From DASXUC01 sp036004445 (GTDB lineage: Bacteria > Sysuimicrobiota > Sysuimicrobiia > Sysuimicrobiales > Kaftiobacteriaceae): a DNA stretch of 13,025 bases. This document shows positions 1 through 6,752 of this stretch, piece by piece. Where the stretch lies: NCBI GenBank assembly GCA_036004445.1, contig DASYRL010000117.1, positions 1 to 13,025 of the forward strand. Direction: 5' to 3'. The notes under the pieces were generated by a model. It was not told the DNA's origin. It ran no database searches and saw nothing but the letters and a program-made list of their open reading frames with translations. Position 1 is the first letter of the stretch; every line of letters starts with the position of its first letter. A program made the translations under genes and the position numbers.

Positions 1-1
1 C

Positions 2-775
2 GGCGACCTCACTCATGCCCGCACGAACGTCGAAGACGCGCTGGCGGCCTTCCGCGCAAGCCGCACACTGCGGACCCTCGACGGCTGCAACGCGCTCATC
101 CTCCACGGCTCGATCCTGGTCGACCAGGGCAAACCGGCACGGGGGCTGCGCGTCTTCGAAGAGGCGGTGCGCACTGCGGAACGTGAAGGATTGGACGCGG
201 CCTTGGGCCGGGCGTACGCGGGCATCGGCCGCTCGCACGCGGCGGCCCGCCACTTCAACCGGGCAATCGATGCGCTGCAGCGGGCTCGAGACACCCTGCA
301 GACGGCGGAGGAGAACGCGGCACTGGGTTCCGTCATGCATCAACTCGGCCGGCTGCAGCTGGACGCCGGTCACCTGGATGCCGCGCAGGAATCATTGGAG
401 CGTGGGATGCAGGTGCTCCAAGATGGCGATCCGGGCCTCAGGACTGATTCGCTAACCGACCTGGCGCGGGCGCAGCTGCGAGCCGGTCGGATCGTCCAGG
501 CTCAGAACACGGCGCGCTCGGCGCTGGCCCTGGCGGGTCAGGGTGACGAACCAGGCCGGCGTGGACGCGCGCTGGTCATGCTCGGCATGACCGCACGGGC
601 ACAGCGCCGGACCAAATCCGCCGTGGAGTATCTGAAGGAAGCGGTGACGCTGCTCCGTAAGGGGCGGCTGCAGGCGGAACTCGCCGAAGCGACGCGAGAA
701 CTGGACACGCTGCTGAAAGAGAAATCTCCCGCCGGCGGACCGGCCGAATCACGCCTGGCCGGTACCACCCGCTAA
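2..775 (+). CDS. TPR-repeat protein, C-terminal part (5' truncated by window edge)
   Basis: The reading frame is open from base 2 to a TAA at 773-775, giving about 257 codons with no need for a start inside the window. An internal ATG at 167 is possible, but TPR-like sequence continues upstream of it, so it is not the real start. The protein is almost wholly helical, with repeated Ala/Gly/Leu helix pairs typical of tetratricopeptide repeats (for example GRAYAGIGRSHAAARHF and GSVMHQLGRLQLDAGHL). TPR arrays bind other proteins. In bacteria they often form the C-terminal sensor half of regulators that carry an HTH, kinase, cyclase or ATPase domain at the N-terminus. That N-terminal part lies outside the window, so the function is unknown. 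It could be the tail of another large protein like the two to the right, but no specific similarity was seen. It converges on the HdeD-like gene with a 4-nt overlap. Confidence 0.8.
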   Translation, partial: GDLTHARTNVEDALAAFRASRTLRTLDGCNALILHGSILVDQGKPARGLRVFEEAVRTAEREGLDAALGRAYAGIGRSHAAARHFNRAIDALQRARDTLQTAEENAALGSVMHQLGRLQLDAGHLDAAQESLERGMQVLQDGDPGLRTDSLTDLARAQLRAGRIVQAQNTARSALALAGQGDEPGRRGRALVMLGMTARAQRRTKSAVEYLKEAVTLLRKGRLQAELAEATRELDTLLKEKSPAGGPAESRLAGTTR

Positions 776-1329
776 AGCGCCTTCTGCACCGCCGCCGCTC
801 CGGCCATCCCCCGCAGACGCAGGCCCAGGCCAAGCAGCAGCACGCCGAACAGGATCGCGTACAGCCCGATGATCCAAATCACTACAAGGGCGCCGGAACT
901 CGGGTACACGACCAGCAGCACGCCGAGGACGATGGAGGCAAGACCCCCGAGTCCCAGCATCCACTCTCCGGCAATCTCCTTGCGCAGCCGTATCGCCGCG
1001 ACGATCTCGAAGATCCCGGTGATGACCGCCCACGCCGCGATCAGATAGAGCAAAACGAGCGCCGTCATGGCAGGCCAGACGAACGTCAGGATACCGGCCG
1101 CCACGCCCGAGATTCCCTCGAGGATGAAGGCCCCCCATCGTTCGTGTCGCGCCGCCGCGCGCATTGCCGCAAGGAAGGCAAAAACGCCGTCGACGAGTGC
1201 GTACGCCCCGAACAGCAGCACGAGCAACGGCAGCGTGAGGGTCGGATAGAAGAATGCGATCAGGCCGAACGCAATCGCCAATACGCCGCGGAGTACCACG
1301 GCCCACCAGTTCCGTGCCAGCGCGTTCAC
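772..1329 (-). CDS. HdeD-family six-helix membrane protein
   Basis: This 185-residue protein is nearly all membrane segments: about six helices near residues 10-27, 32-55, 66-84, 88-112, 124-142 and 147-170. They form three homologous two-helix units with the pattern of the HdeD/DUF308 family (NWWAVVLRGVLAIAFG near the start, repeated later as WGAFILEGISGVAAG and WMLGLGGLASIVLG). E. coli HdeD is linked to acid resistance, but most relatives have no proven role. The frame is open to an ATG at 1515, but that extension is Arg/Pro-rich and overlaps the DUF218 gene. The GTG at 1327-1329 is preferred because GGGGG lies 7 nt upstream and the family normally starts just before the NWW motif. It ends in a TAG that overlaps the convergent TPR gene. 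It may be co-transcribed with the DUF218 gene 110 nt upstream. Confidence 0.88.
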   Translation of the reverse strand: MNALARNWWAVVLRGVLAIAFGLIAFFYPTLTLPLLVLLFGAYALVDGVFAFLAAMRAAARHERWGAFILEGISGVAAGILTFVWPAMTALVLLYLIAAWAVITGIFEIVAAIRLRKEIAGEWMLGLGGLASIVLGVLLVVYPSSGALVVIWIIGLYAILFGVLLLGLGLRLRGMAGAAAVQKAL

Positions 1330-1336
1330 GCGACGT

Positions 1337-1341
1337 CCCCC
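1337..1341 (-). promoter_or_regulatory. Shine-Dalgarno fixing the HdeD GTG start
   Basis: On the minus strand AAAGGGGGA ends 7 nt before the GTG at 1327-1329. This supports the GTG start over the upstream ATG at 1515. Confidence 0.6.
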
Positions 1342-1439
1342 TTTCGCGGGCTGACCTTCGATCAGCGAATGGAAAAACGTGTCGCGGGGATTTTCGGTGA
1401 TGTCTCGTTGGCCCCCTGCTCTTGGGCTGGGCCGAGGGG

Positions 1440-2042
1440 TTATCGGAATAGGGAGAGGACGAGTTTGACGTATTCGAGCCCCGCGCGCTCGGCGTCGTCC
1501 TCGCGGGTCCACCACTCGACGGGATTGTAGGCGTCGTTCTGGACAGGATAGACGGAGATCTCCACCGGTGAGCCTCGAAACGCGCGGCGAAAGAGGTACC
1601 TGGTCCGCCGGGTGTGATACGACGAGGTGACGACGAGGGCGCGCCTCACGCCCAGCCGTTCGAGCTGCGGGCGGAGGTAGTCGGCCTGCTCACCTGTACT
1701 CGTGGAGGTTGTCTCGAACAGCAGCGCCGAGGCCGGAATGCCGCTGTCGAGGGCCTGCGTCCGCTGCACCTCGGGGGTCGGCCGCCCGCCCGTCAGGCCG
1801 CCGCCCGAGAGCAGTACCCGCGGGGCGTACCCCTCGCGATAGAGCGCCGCGGCCTGGCGCACGCGCTCGTCAGTCTCACCGCCCGACAGCACGACGATCA
1901 CGTCGGCCGGCGTCAAAGCGTCCTGCACGATGAGCCACCGTCCGGCAGCGTTGAGCACGGGACGGTATAGCACCACCAGCACGACCAGCAGCGCCACGGC
2001 AATGAGGACGAGTATGCCGAGCATCCTGAGGAAGCGATCCAT
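1440..2042 (-). CDS. DUF218/YdcF-like membrane-anchored protein
   Basis: The 200-residue protein has an N-terminal transmembrane anchor (about residues 8-27) followed by a DUF218 domain. Visible family motifs are ADVIVVLSGG (46-55), YAPRVLLSGGG (72-82), the TSTSTGEQ segment (112-119) and the TSSYHTRRTRYLFRR segment (139-153) with its conserved His143 and Arg146. Relatives include E. coli YdcF, which binds S-adenosylmethionine in vitro, and SanA/ElyC-type envelope proteins; the substrate here is unknown. The frame runs on to 2096, but that extra N-terminus (a run of prolines) is the 3' end of the tRNA read as protein. The ATG at 2040-2042 is therefore chosen, although its Shine-Dalgarno is weak. 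It begins 24 nt after the tRNA-Ser(CGA) with no visible terminator between, so it may share the tRNA promoter. Confidence 0.87.
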   Translation of the reverse strand: MDRFLRMLGILVLIAVALLVVLVVLYRPVLNAAGRWLIVQDALTPADVIVVLSGGETDERVRQAAALYREGYAPRVLLSGGGLTGGRPTPEVQRTQALDSGIPASALLFETTSTSTGEQADYLRPQLERLGVRRALVVTSSYHTRRTRYLFRRAFRGSPVEISVYPVQNDAYNPVEWWTREDDAERAGLEYVKLVLSLFR

Positions 2043-2066
2043 GGGAGTTATCTGGCGAATGGTTCT

Positions 2067-2155
2067 TGGCGGAGGGGGAGGGACTCGAACCCTCAAGGGG
2101 CTTGCGCCCCGCCGGTTTTCGAGACCGGTCCCTTTCCAGTTCGGGGCACCCCTCC
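2067..2155 (-). tRNA. tRNA-Ser (anticodon CGA)
   Basis: The minus strand folds as a class II tRNA. The acceptor strand GGAGGGG (2155-2149) pairs with CCCCTCC (2077-2071). The anticodon arm is CCGGT-CTCGAAA-ACCGG, with anticodon CGA at 2121-2119 reading UCG. The long variable arm is GGGGC-GCAA-GCCCC and the T arm is GAGGG-TTCGAGT-CCCTC. Discriminator G and an encoded CCA occupy 2070-2067. The long variable arm and CGA anticodon both indicate serine. Confidence 0.97.
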
Positions 2156-2166
2156 GTACTCACACT

Positions 2167-2172
2167 ATTATA
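2167..2172 (-). promoter_or_regulatory. -10 box of tRNA-Ser(CGA)
   Basis: A perfect TATAAT on the minus strand ends 11 nt before the tRNA 5' base, placing the transcript start about 5 nt upstream of the mature tRNA. No good -35 hexamer is visible at 17 nt spacing. The DUF218 gene may be read through from this promoter. Confidence 0.7.
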
Positions 2173-2215
2173 GCGGCGTTGGCTATTCAGCGCCGCGAGG
2201 GGGGGAACTTCGGGA

Positions 2216-2524
2216 ATGAAACACGTGGACGCCAAGGGCACGAAAGCGTTCTTCCGGGTGGTCGCCGGAACGTCGCGCTCTCAGGCCGCGACGATGGTCC
2301 TCAAACCGGGTCAGTCCACGGGCGGGGACGACAACGTCCACCCGAAGCAAGACCAATGGCTGTACGTCGTCTCAGGCACGGGCCAGGCGACCATTGAAGG
2401 CCGCAGTGTCGCCCTCGGTCAGGGATCGCTCCTGCTCATCGAGGCCGGGGAGACGCATGAAATCCGCAATACGAGCCGGCGGCCCCTTGTCACGATCAAC
2501 GTGTACGCGCCGCCTGCCTACTGA
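2216..2524 (+). CDS. small single-domain cupin protein
   Basis: This 102-residue protein is a single cupin_2 beta barrel. Motif 1 lies around GGDDNVHPKQDQWLYVVSG (36-54) and motif 2 at EAGETHEIRN (76-85), which fits the PxG-x2-H-x3-N pattern apart from its first Pro. His42 and His81 are present. The usual first His of HxH is Asn40 and the usual Glu is Gln47, so the metal site is altered or has mixed ligands. Such small cupins may be dioxygenase-like enzymes, isomerases or ligand sensors; no reaction can be assigned. A G-rich stretch about 10 nt before the ATG can act as Shine-Dalgarno. The gene diverges from the tRNA-Ser(CGA), and its stop overlaps the stop of the convergent cupredoxin by 7 nt. 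Confidence 0.88.
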   Translation: MKHVDAKGTKAFFRVVAGTSRSQAATMVLKPGQSTGGDDNVHPKQDQWLYVVSGTGQATIEGRSVALGQGSLLLIEAGETHEIRNTSRRPLVTINVYAPPAY

Positions 2525-2952
2525 CTTCCAACCACGACGTTGAGCGCGCCGGTCTGTCCGAGCGCCCCGTGGTTGAAGATGCCGCACACGAACGGGAACG
2601 ACCCGGCCTGGTCGGCCACGAATTCAATCTCGAACTTCTGCCCGAAGTCGGCGGCAAAGAAACGCCGCTCATCCGCGACGCCGGTGCGGAACGTCCCGCG
2701 GGCCGTGACCTGAGCGTTAACCAGCCAACGGGCGGCGAAACTGTGGGCGAAGCGGCGATCCGTGTCGTCATTGCTGAACTGGATGACGACCGTATCGCCG
2801 CGGTTCACCGTGATGAGGTTGGGCGTGAACTTGTACGATACCGCGGTGATCGAGATGACTTTGCGTGTTCCCTGGGCGTGCACCTGACTGCCCGTCCCGG
2901 CGGCGGCCAAGAGCGCCGAGATGGCTGCCGCGATAAGCACGTATCGCTGCAT
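2518..2952 (-). CDS. secreted cupredoxin (plastocyanin/azurin-like copper protein)
   Basis: The 144-residue product starts with a signal peptide (MQRYVLIAAAISALLAAAGT, then cleavage probably near VHA-QG at about residue 26). A single cupredoxin domain follows. Likely type 1 copper ligands are His70 (in RRFAHSF), Cys123 and His128 (in CGIFNH), with Gln133 where Met is usual (C-x4-H-x4-Q). A periplasmic or cell-surface electron carrier is the natural role. The frame is open to an ATG at 3030, but the ATG at 2950-2952 starts directly on the signal peptide and has GGAGG 9 nt upstream (2962-2966), so it is chosen. It is divergent from cyclase-like protein 1 and convergent with the cupin. A COX2-like CuA role is unlikely because only one Cys is present. 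Confidence 0.9.
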   Translation of the reverse strand: MQRYVLIAAAISALLAAAGTGSQVHAQGTRKVISITAVSYKFTPNLITVNRGDTVVIQFSNDDTDRRFAHSFAARWLVNAQVTARGTFRTGVADERRFFAADFGQKFEIEFVADQAGSFPFVCGIFNHGALGQTGALNVVVGSQ

Positions 2953-2972
2953 GAGACGTATCCTCCACAAGG

Positions 2973-2989
2973 CTGGGAAATGTTCCCGG
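2973..2989. promoter_or_regulatory. dyad GGGAA-N3-TTCCC in the divergent promoter region
   Basis: The 116-nt region between the cupredoxin and cyclase 1 starts holds GGGAA (2975-2979), ATG, then TTCCC (2983-2987), with outer C/G pairing at 2973 and 2989. A further CGGGAAC half-site lies at 3030-3036 and is inverted relative to GTTCCCG (2982-2988). The position 20-35 nt upstream of the cupredoxin ATG suits an operator. No matching regulator can be named, and chance or an mRNA hairpin remain possible. Confidence 0.4.
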
Positions 2990-3068
2990 TCTACTGGCGT
3001 TCTACCGTGGTACTGTAACAGGAGCTTCACGGGAACCTACGAAACCTCGCCCTACCGGGCATTCCCTC

Positions 3069-6000
3069 ATGCGCTGCTGGAACTGTGGATTTGACAACTT
3101 GGCCGGCGCGAAGTTCTGCGCCAACTGCGGGAAGCCGCAACGACCGCCGTGCCCCGAGTGCGGCGCGGAGATTCCGGAAGGCGCGCGCTTCTGCCCGAAC
3201 TGCGGCATCGCGCTGGCGGACTCGTGGATGGTCGCGGGCGGACGCAGCGAACCGAGCGGCCCGGTGTTGACGGCTGAGGCGCGAAAGGTCGTGACGATCC
3301 TCTTTACCGATCTCGTCGGCTCCACCGGGCTGACCGAGAAACTCGATCCGGAAGACGCTCGCGCCGTCGTGCAGAAGTTTTACGAGATGGTTGAGCACGC
3401 CATCACGCGCTGGTACGAAGGCACGGTGGCGAACCTGCTCGGCGATGCCGTCCTGGCGGTATTCGGCCTGCCGGTCTCCCACGAGGATGATCCGGAGCGC
3501 GCCGTGCGGGCGGGCCTGGCGATTCGCGATGCGATGCCCGTCCTCAACGCGCACCTCAAGGCGGCCTACGCAGTGGAATTGGCCGTGCGCGTTGGGATCA
3601 ATACCGGCGAGGTCGTCGCGGCATCGGGATCCACGTTCGAGCGCGACTTCCTGGTGTCCGATGCGGTCACCGTTGCGGCCCGCCTGCAGCAGACCGTGGA
3701 TCCCGGCACGGTCGTCGTCGGGGAGCGCACGCACCGGCTGACGCGCGACGCCATTCAGTACCGCGAACTGCCGCCGATGGAGGTCAAGGGCAAGCAGGCC
3801 CCGCTGCGCGTCTGGCAGGCGCTCACGCCCCTGCCCGAACGCGTCGACGTGCGCCGGGCCATCGCACCCCTCGTCGGCAGGCACGCCGAACTCGGCCTGC
3901 TCCAGCACCACTATCAGCGCAGCCGGGACGACCAGGTGGTTCAGCTGGTCACCGTGTTCGGCCAGCCGGGAGTAGGCAAGAGCCGCCTGCTGCGCGAGTT
4001 CCTGGCCGAAGTGCGCGAAACGGCGCCGGCACCGCTCATGCTGCGCGGCCGCAGCGTCGCCTTCGGCGGGCAGGTCGGCTACCACGCGCTGATCGACATC
4101 CTGCGCAGCCAGGGCGAACTGCTGGATACGGACACGCCGCAGGCGGTGCGGGAAAAGCTCGACCGCTGGCTCCACGACGTGCTTCCGCACCCCCCCGACG
4201 TGCTGGACGACCTGTTGCTCGTGTTCAATACGCCCGACACCGCGGCGATGGACCCGAGCGTGCTCCGCGGGCGGCTGTTCGATGCCTGGCACGCCCTGGT
4301 TACCGGGCTGGCCTCGGACCGTCCGGTTATTCTGGTGATGGAAGATCTGCATTGGGCCGACGACGGCGTGCTGGACCTCGTGGAGCTGCTCACCAGATCC
4401 GTCGAACCCATTGCACTGCTGGTGATCTGTCTGGCGAGACCCGACCTGCTCGAGCGCCGCCCAACTTGGGGCGGCGGCCGGCGAAACGCCGTCGGCCTCG
4501 ACCTGGCTCCTCTGCGCCCTCTCGAAACGGAACAGCTTGTGGCGTCGCTGAGTAGTGAAGCTCTGGCCCCCGAGCTGCGCCAGGCAGTTGCCCAGCGCGC
4601 CGAGGGCAACCCCCTGTTCGCGGAGGAACTCGTTCGGATGCTCCTGGAAGGCAGCATGCCCGGGGCGGCCATTCCCGACACCATACAGGCGGTGTTGACC
4701 GCGCGCATCGACCGGCTGCCGCCCGACGAGCGGAAAGTGCTCCAGGCGGCCTCGGTCATGGGACGGGCGTTCTGGCCGTCGGTTGTCGCGCCCATTGCGG
4801 GGCTGACCGAATCCGACGTAAACGGCGTACTGGGCCAGCTGGTCGGGAAGGAACTGATCCTCAGCCGCCCGAGGTCCCCGGTGGCGGGGGAAACCGAATA
4901 CGCGTTCCGGCACATCCTGACCCGAGACGTAGCATACAGTCTCTTGCCAAAATCGTCCCGGCAGCGCGCCCATCTGGAAGCGGCGGCCTGGCTGATGTCT
5001 CGATTCGCCGGCCGGGATGAGGAGATTGTTGAAATCCTCGCCGAGCACTTCCGCCTCGGCGGCGACGATGCGCAGGCGGCAGGCTACCTCCGGCGGGCGG
5101 CGGTGAAAGCACGCCGGCTGTACGCCAACACCGACGCCCTTCGGCTCAGCGACGAAGCCCTGGCCGCGGCCGAGCGGGCCGGGGTCCCGCCCGGCGAACG
5201 CGCACGCATCTACCGCGACCGCGGTGAGGTGCACCAGCTGCTTGGGCACTATGCCGCGGCGCTCGACGACTTCAACAACGGCCTGGTCTTCTCGCAGCAG
5301 GCCGCCGATCGCCGGCTGGAAGGAATCCTGGAGAACCGGATCGGGCTCATCCATCACCGCGAGGCACGGTTCGACGACGCAGCGGCGCGATTCGCGAAGG
5401 CGGCAGACCTGGCGCGAGAGGCAGGCGACGATCTCACGCTCGGCCAGTCACTCGTCGACCTGGCGAACATCGACTGGGACAGGAAGATCATGCGGCCCGA
5501 TCATCCCGCGCTGGTGGAGGGCCTGACGTTCCTCCGCGCCGCCGCAGATCAATCGAGTCTGGCGCGCGCGCTGAACCTGCTGGCCATGTCTCACGTCGGT
5601 GAGGGAAACGGTGCCGCCGCGATCAGCGCCGCGGAAGAGGCGCTGGCCGCAGCCCGGGCGGCAGGCGATAAGTCCAAGGAAGCCACCTCGTTGAGTTACC
5701 TCAGCCGCATTCACGGGTTTCACGACAACTATGAGGAGGCCATCCGCTATGGCAATGAAGCGGCGCGCCTGGCGGATGAGATCGGTGACCGCCGGCGCAA
5801 GGCCTACTGCCTGACGTTCGTTGGGGAACCCAGCGTCGCCCTCGGCCGCTGGGGAGAAGCGATCACGCTGCTGGAGGCCGCCCTGCCGCTCGTCCGGGAG
5901 GTCGCCAAAGTCCAGATCCCGTGGCCGCACATGTATCTGGGCCTCGTCTATCTCCACCTGGGTGCAGTCGATCGCGCGCAGGATGTGTTCCGCGGCGGGA

Positions 6001-6542
6001 TGGAGGCGCCGGCGCAGTTCCATGCCGGCTGGCCGCCGATCGCCGCGGTATGCCGGATGCACTACGGCCGGCTGATCGGCAGCGAAGCGGAAGTGCATCA
6101 CGGGCGTGACCGCATCCTGCGCTTCCCGAGAGGGACGTTCGTGCCAGCCGACGGGGAGGTCCTGATCGGCGGGGGCGACATCCTGGTAGACGCGTGCGCC
6201 CCGGAGGACCTACGGAAGCTGATTGAGGAAAGCCGCCCGGGGATCGAGCGGCTGGGATCCCACGCCCACGTCGCCGCCCTGCGGGCTGTGGAAGCGGGGC
6301 GTGCGGAAAAGGAAGGCGACATCGAATCCGCCCTCACGCTGCTCGAGCAGGCGCGGGAACTCGCTCAGTCCTGCGGCAACGTGCTCATCGAGTGGCACGC
6401 CAGAGAGGCGCGCCTGCGGATCCGGGCGGACGAAGAGGATCGCGCGGGGCTGCTGGCGCTCTTTGCCAAGATCGGGGCGTCGCTGCCGGACGATCTGAAG
6501 ACGGTGTTCGAGGCAAATCCGAGGGTCGCGATCGTACTCTAG
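3069..6542 (+). CDS. zinc ribbon / class III cyclase-like / ATPase / TPR protein, cyclase active site degenerate
   Basis: A 1157-residue signalling protein. A double zinc ribbon has four CxxC pairs (Cys3/6, 17/20, 28/31, 42/45). A class III nucleotide cyclase domain (about 70-250) follows. A STAND/AAA-like ATPase (about 265-620) has Walker A GQPGVGKS (298-305) and Walker B VILVMEDLHWAD (420-431). TPR-like helices then run from about 650 to 1120. Metal aspartates Asp81 (FTDLVGST) and Asp126 (LGDAVLAVFG) and the late Arg205 are present. The adenine-contacting Lys is Asn122, the transition-state Asn is Thr201, and one residue is missing just before Asp198 compared with cyclase 2. It may therefore be inactive, altered in substrate, or a regulatory pseudocyclase. 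The ATG at 3069 lies directly before the first CxxC; no clear Shine-Dalgarno is seen. The ATPase and TPR parts look intact, with no frameshift. Confidence 0.93.
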   Translation: MRCWNCGFDNLAGAKFCANCGKPQRPPCPECGAEIPEGARFCPNCGIALADSWMVAGGRSEPSGPVLTAEARKVVTILFTDLVGSTGLTEKLDPEDARAVVQKFYEMVEHAITRWYEGTVANLLGDAVLAVFGLPVSHEDDPERAVRAGLAIRDAMPVLNAHLKAAYAVELAVRVGINTGEVVAASGSTFERDFLVSDAVTVAARLQQTVDPGTVVVGERTHRLTRDAIQYRELPPMEVKGKQAPLRVWQALTPLPERVDVRRAIAPLVGRHAELGLLQHHYQRSRDDQVVQLVTVFGQPGVGKSRLLREFLAEVRETAPAPLMLRGRSVAFGGQVGYHALIDILRSQGELLDTDTPQAVREKLDRWLHDVLPHPPDVLDDLLLVFNTPDTAAMDPSVLRGRLFDAWHALVTGLASDRPVILVMEDLHWADDGVLDLVELLTRSVEPIALLVICLARPDLLERRPTWGGGRRNAVGLDLAPLRPLETEQLVASLSSEALAPELRQAVAQRAEGNPLFAEELVRMLLEGSMPGAAIPDTIQAVLTARIDRLPPDERKVLQAASVMGRAFWPSVVAPIAGLTESDVNGVLGQLVGKELILSRPRSPVAGETEYAFRHILTRDVAYSLLPKSSRQRAHLEAAAWLMSRFAGRDEEIVEILAEHFRLGGDDAQAAGYLRRAAVKARRLYANTDALRLSDEALAAAERAGVPPGERARIYRDRGEVHQLLGHYAAALDDFNNGLVFSQQAADRRLEGILENRIGLIHHREARFDDAAARFAKAADLAREAGDDLTLGQSLVDLANIDWDRKIMRPDHPALVEGLTFLRAAADQSSLARALNLLAMSHVGEGNGAAAISAAEEALAAARAAGDKSKEATSLSYLSRIHGFHDNYEEAIRYGNEAARLADEIGDRRRKAYCLTFVGEPSVALGRWGEAITLLEAALPLVREVAKVQIPWPHMYLGLVYLHLGAVDRAQDVFRGGMEAPAQFHAGWPPIAAVCRMHYGRLIGSEAEVHHGRDRILRFPRGTFVPADGEVLIGGGDILVDACAPEDLRKLIEESRPGIERLGSHAHVAALRAVEAGRAEKEGDIESALTLLEQARELAQSCGNVLIEWHAREARLRIRADEEDRAGLLALFAKIGASLPDDLKTVFEANPRVAIVL

Positions 6543-6628
6543 TGTCCTTCGACTCGCAGCGCTCGCTCAGGACATTCGACTCGCCGAGGACAGTGGTCGA
6601 AGACCATGAGCGAGCCGCCGAAGGCGGC
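6543..6628. repeat. composite palindromic repeat element
   Basis: The element starts directly after the cyclase 1 stop codon. TGTCCT (6543-6548) pairs with AGGACA (6569-6574). TTCGACTCGC occurs twice in direct orientation (6548-6557 and 6575-6584). GCTCGCTCA (6561-6569) pairs with TGAGCGAGC (6607-6615), and TTCGAC (6575-6580) pairs with GTCGAA (6596-6601). It closes with a perfect 6-bp stem GCCGCC-GAA-GGCGGC (6614-6628). No T-run follows on either strand, so an ordinary terminator is unlikely. It resembles dispersed TTCGAC...GCTCAGGACA palindromes recalled from environmental bacterial genomes; this was not checked. Confidence 0.65.
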
Positions 6629-6633
6629 GAGAA

Positions 6634-6725
6634 TGGCGGTGAGGGTGGGATTTGAACCCACGAGAGGTTTTCGCCTCTACGGCATTTCCAGTGCCGCCAG
6701 TTCAGCCGGGCTCCTGCACCTCACC
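6634..6725 (-). tRNA. tRNA-Ser (anticodon GGA)
   Basis: A class II tRNA on the minus strand. Acceptor GGTGAGG (6725-6719) pairs with CCTCACC (6644-6638). The anticodon arm is CGGCA-CTGGAAA-TGCCG, with anticodon GGA at 6689-6687 reading UCC and UCU. The variable arm is AGAGG-CGAAAA-CCTCT and the T arm is GTGGG-TTCAAAT-CCCAC. Discriminator G and an encoded CCA occupy 6637-6634. It lies opposite to and between the two large plus-strand transcription units. Confidence 0.97.
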
Positions 6726-6736
6726 GCGCTCTTCCA

Positions 6737-6742
6737 ATAATA
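6737..6742 (-). promoter_or_regulatory. -10 box of tRNA-Ser(GGA)
   Basis: TATTAT on the minus strand (or the overlapping TATATT at 6739-6744) ends 11 nt before the tRNA 5' base, the same spacing as the TATAAT box of the other tRNA-Ser. No convincing -35 box is visible. Confidence 0.5.
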
Positions 6743-6746
6743 TACT
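6741..6746 (+). promoter_or_regulatory. -10 box of the cytochrome-crp-cyclase operon, probably leaderless
   Basis: TATACT (5 of 6 to consensus) lies exactly 6 nt before the cytochrome ATG at 6753, and no Shine-Dalgarno is present. This geometry places transcription start at or next to the A of the start codon, as in leaderless genes. The box overlaps the opposing tRNA -10 sequence in the same AT-rich patch. Confidence 0.45.
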
Positions 6747-6752
6747 GCAACC

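Noticed and set aside
1350..1366. Short dyad GCTGA-N7-TCAGC upstream of the HdeD gene
   Set aside because: A five-base arm with a seven-base spacer is expected by chance, and no promoter or known operator fits it.
1410..1440. Possible terminator hairpin after the DUF218 gene
   Set aside because: The GGCCC/GGGCC pairing has a long loop and no T-run follows on the minus strand, so rho-independent termination is not supported.
2043..2096. N-terminal extension of the DUF218 protein reaching into the tRNA
   Set aside because: The extra residues, including a run of prolines, come from translating the tRNA-Ser 3' end. The ATG at 2042 starts right before the membrane anchor.
3027..5357. A 776-codon open frame on the minus strand antisense to cyclase 1
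   Set aside because: It lies wholly opposite a gene with clear domains, is rich in His, Gln, Arg and Pro with no recognisable domain, and is typical of antisense frames in high-G+C genes.
6614..6628. GCCGCC-GAA-GGCGGC hairpin as terminator of cyclase 1 or tRNA-Ser(GGA)
   Set aside because: The stem is perfect, but neither strand has a following T-run. It is better explained as part of the palindromic element.
2067..6725. tRNA-Ser genes as integration sites of a genomic island between them
   Set aside because: The two tRNAs differ in sequence. I saw no partial tRNA 3'-end repeat, integrase or phage gene, so there is no sign of attachment sites.
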